This document shows positions 62,966-64,000 of a DNA stretch of 64,000 nucleotides, piece by piece. The position numbers were made by a program, and so were the translations under genes. The DNA is from Ciona intestinalis (Eukaryota > Chordata > Ascidiacea > Phlebobranchia > Cionidae): positions 315,526 to 379,525 of the forward strand of contig NC_020177.2 of NCBI RefSeq assembly GCF_000224145.3. The letters run 5' to 3'. Positions within the stretch are counted from its first letter, which is position 1, and the number at the start of each line of letters is the position of its first letter. Below the pieces are notes generated by a model, which saw only the letters and a program-made list of their open reading frames with translations, made no database searches and was not told the DNA's origin.

Positions 62966-63779
62966 ATGTGCATAATGCACTCAGTTGGTGCCAATAGTTG
63001 TGAAACTAACTTGTCATCTTCAGTTTTACTGGGGTGGGATTTCCCATCCGTGGAAAATCTTCTGCAACCCTAAAAGTCTTGATCATGGCGTGCTTATTGT
63101 GGGGTACGGCACAGGTGGGTGGTTCATGTACTTTGTATATATTGGATGTTTAATTATATATATAGCCTACTGCGTATATAGTGCTGCGGTAAGATGGAAT
63201 ACCTTAGGAAATTCTAAGTGTTTTAACAATTAAAAAAGCTCTTTTAGAGTCGTGAGTATACGGTTATATAATTTTGTAAATATACTTTGTTTCTTCTTTA
63301 TTATTAAGTTAGATTTACATAATATGTTGCTAAAGCATTGACACATAGTCACATACTTCATCTTTATATGTTCGGTGTTTGATTCTTGCCCACGTTTCAA
63401 AACTTAAAATAACTGAATATATTTAACAGAAAACGGAACTCCATTCTGGATTATTAAAAACAGCTGGGGACCTGACTGGGGCGAAGAGGTAAGTTGGGAT
63501 GTAACCACTGGTGTTTCAATATATAGTTGGTTCATACTTATAATATAACAAATATAATATAAATAAAAACCTGCTTCTTCGTGAAAACTTATTTAAATTT
63601 AATTGGAAGAAATAAGCGTGGTCGCTACACCTAGCAGACAAACAACGAGCCATTTATGTTGAATTACTTCCAAGTTACACTTCTAAAGTGTATTATATCA
63701 TTAACCTTTTTATTACATCATGCGTGCTTGCAATATTATTGAACAAAGTTGATGCATAAGCAGTTTTGGAGTCTAAAGT

Positions 63780-64000
63780 TCAGCCAGCATCTGCGGTATC
63801 AGCAGATGTTGACGAATGTAACTTTGCTGATATAGAACCTATGTATGTCTTAATGAAATCAGCAAGTCATATTTCTACCATGGTTCGACAAATACTTACT
63901 AACAAAATATACGCTGCTGCGGTAGAATAGTTAGTGCTTTTGGCGGCCAATAGATTACAGGTTCAAGGCTCGACGCTGCTACCGTTGTGGACGTATGTGT
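63780..64000. other. Cathepsin intron 10, right edge of window
   Basis: Unique sequence beyond the duplicated block, with a SINE head at about 63915-64000 (GCGGTAGAATAGTTAGTGC and B-box-like ACAGGTTCAAGGCTCGAC). The terminal cathepsin exon was not found. Confidence 0.55.

Overview
The window looks like a tunicate nuclear genome, most likely Ciona. The reasons are compact, intron-rich chordate-type genes with short introns, AT-rich intergenic DNA, a dense load of a MITE-like repeat and a composite tRNA-derived SINE-like repeat, and contig joins that look like unmerged haplotypes, as expected for a highly polymorphic animal. Species was not confirmed by any search. All gene calls rest on hand translation. 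Exon borders were chosen by GT/AG sites and by codon phase running unbroken across each gene, except where stated.

Layout, left to right. (1) 216-12125 (+): the last six exons of a PDE5/6-like cGMP phosphodiesterase, whose 5' part lies off the left edge. (2) 1765-7825 (-): a complete MGAT5-type N-acetylglucosaminyltransferase V gene nested antisense inside the 7.8 kb intron of the phosphodiesterase, with one apparent 1-nt frameshift in a homopolymer. (3) 13531-14568 (+): POLR1C in one coding exon. (4) 14940-23293 (+): complete 18-exon UFL1, close behind POLR1C. (5) 25873-27869 (+): a three-exon homeobox gene with an N-terminal eh1 repressor motif. (6) 28807-39275 (+): a secreted ADAM metalloprotease that ends in a ZP-C-like module instead of a membrane anchor. 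(7) 39276-45055: gene-poor, with repeats, a solo-LTR-like block, a cluster of TGACGTCA palindromes and two weak small-gene candidates. (8) 45056-55165 (+): a 17-exon gene joining a Myb/SANT-like DNA-binding domain, two coding minisatellites and a BTB-BACK-Kelch protein. (9) 56423-61306 (+): cathepsin F with its cystatin-like N-terminal domain; the last exon is not in the window.

Two blocks, 34658-35998 repeated at 36049-37352 and 59418-61600 repeated at 61651-63779, are joined by exactly 50 N each. Their duplicated exons cannot be spliced together in frame, so they are best read as two alleles placed side by side. The genes are functionally unrelated (cGMP signalling, Golgi glycosylation, Pol I/III, UFMylation, transcription, proteolysis). 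The most unusual items are the SANT-like/BTB-Kelch fusion and the ADAM/ZP-C fusion.
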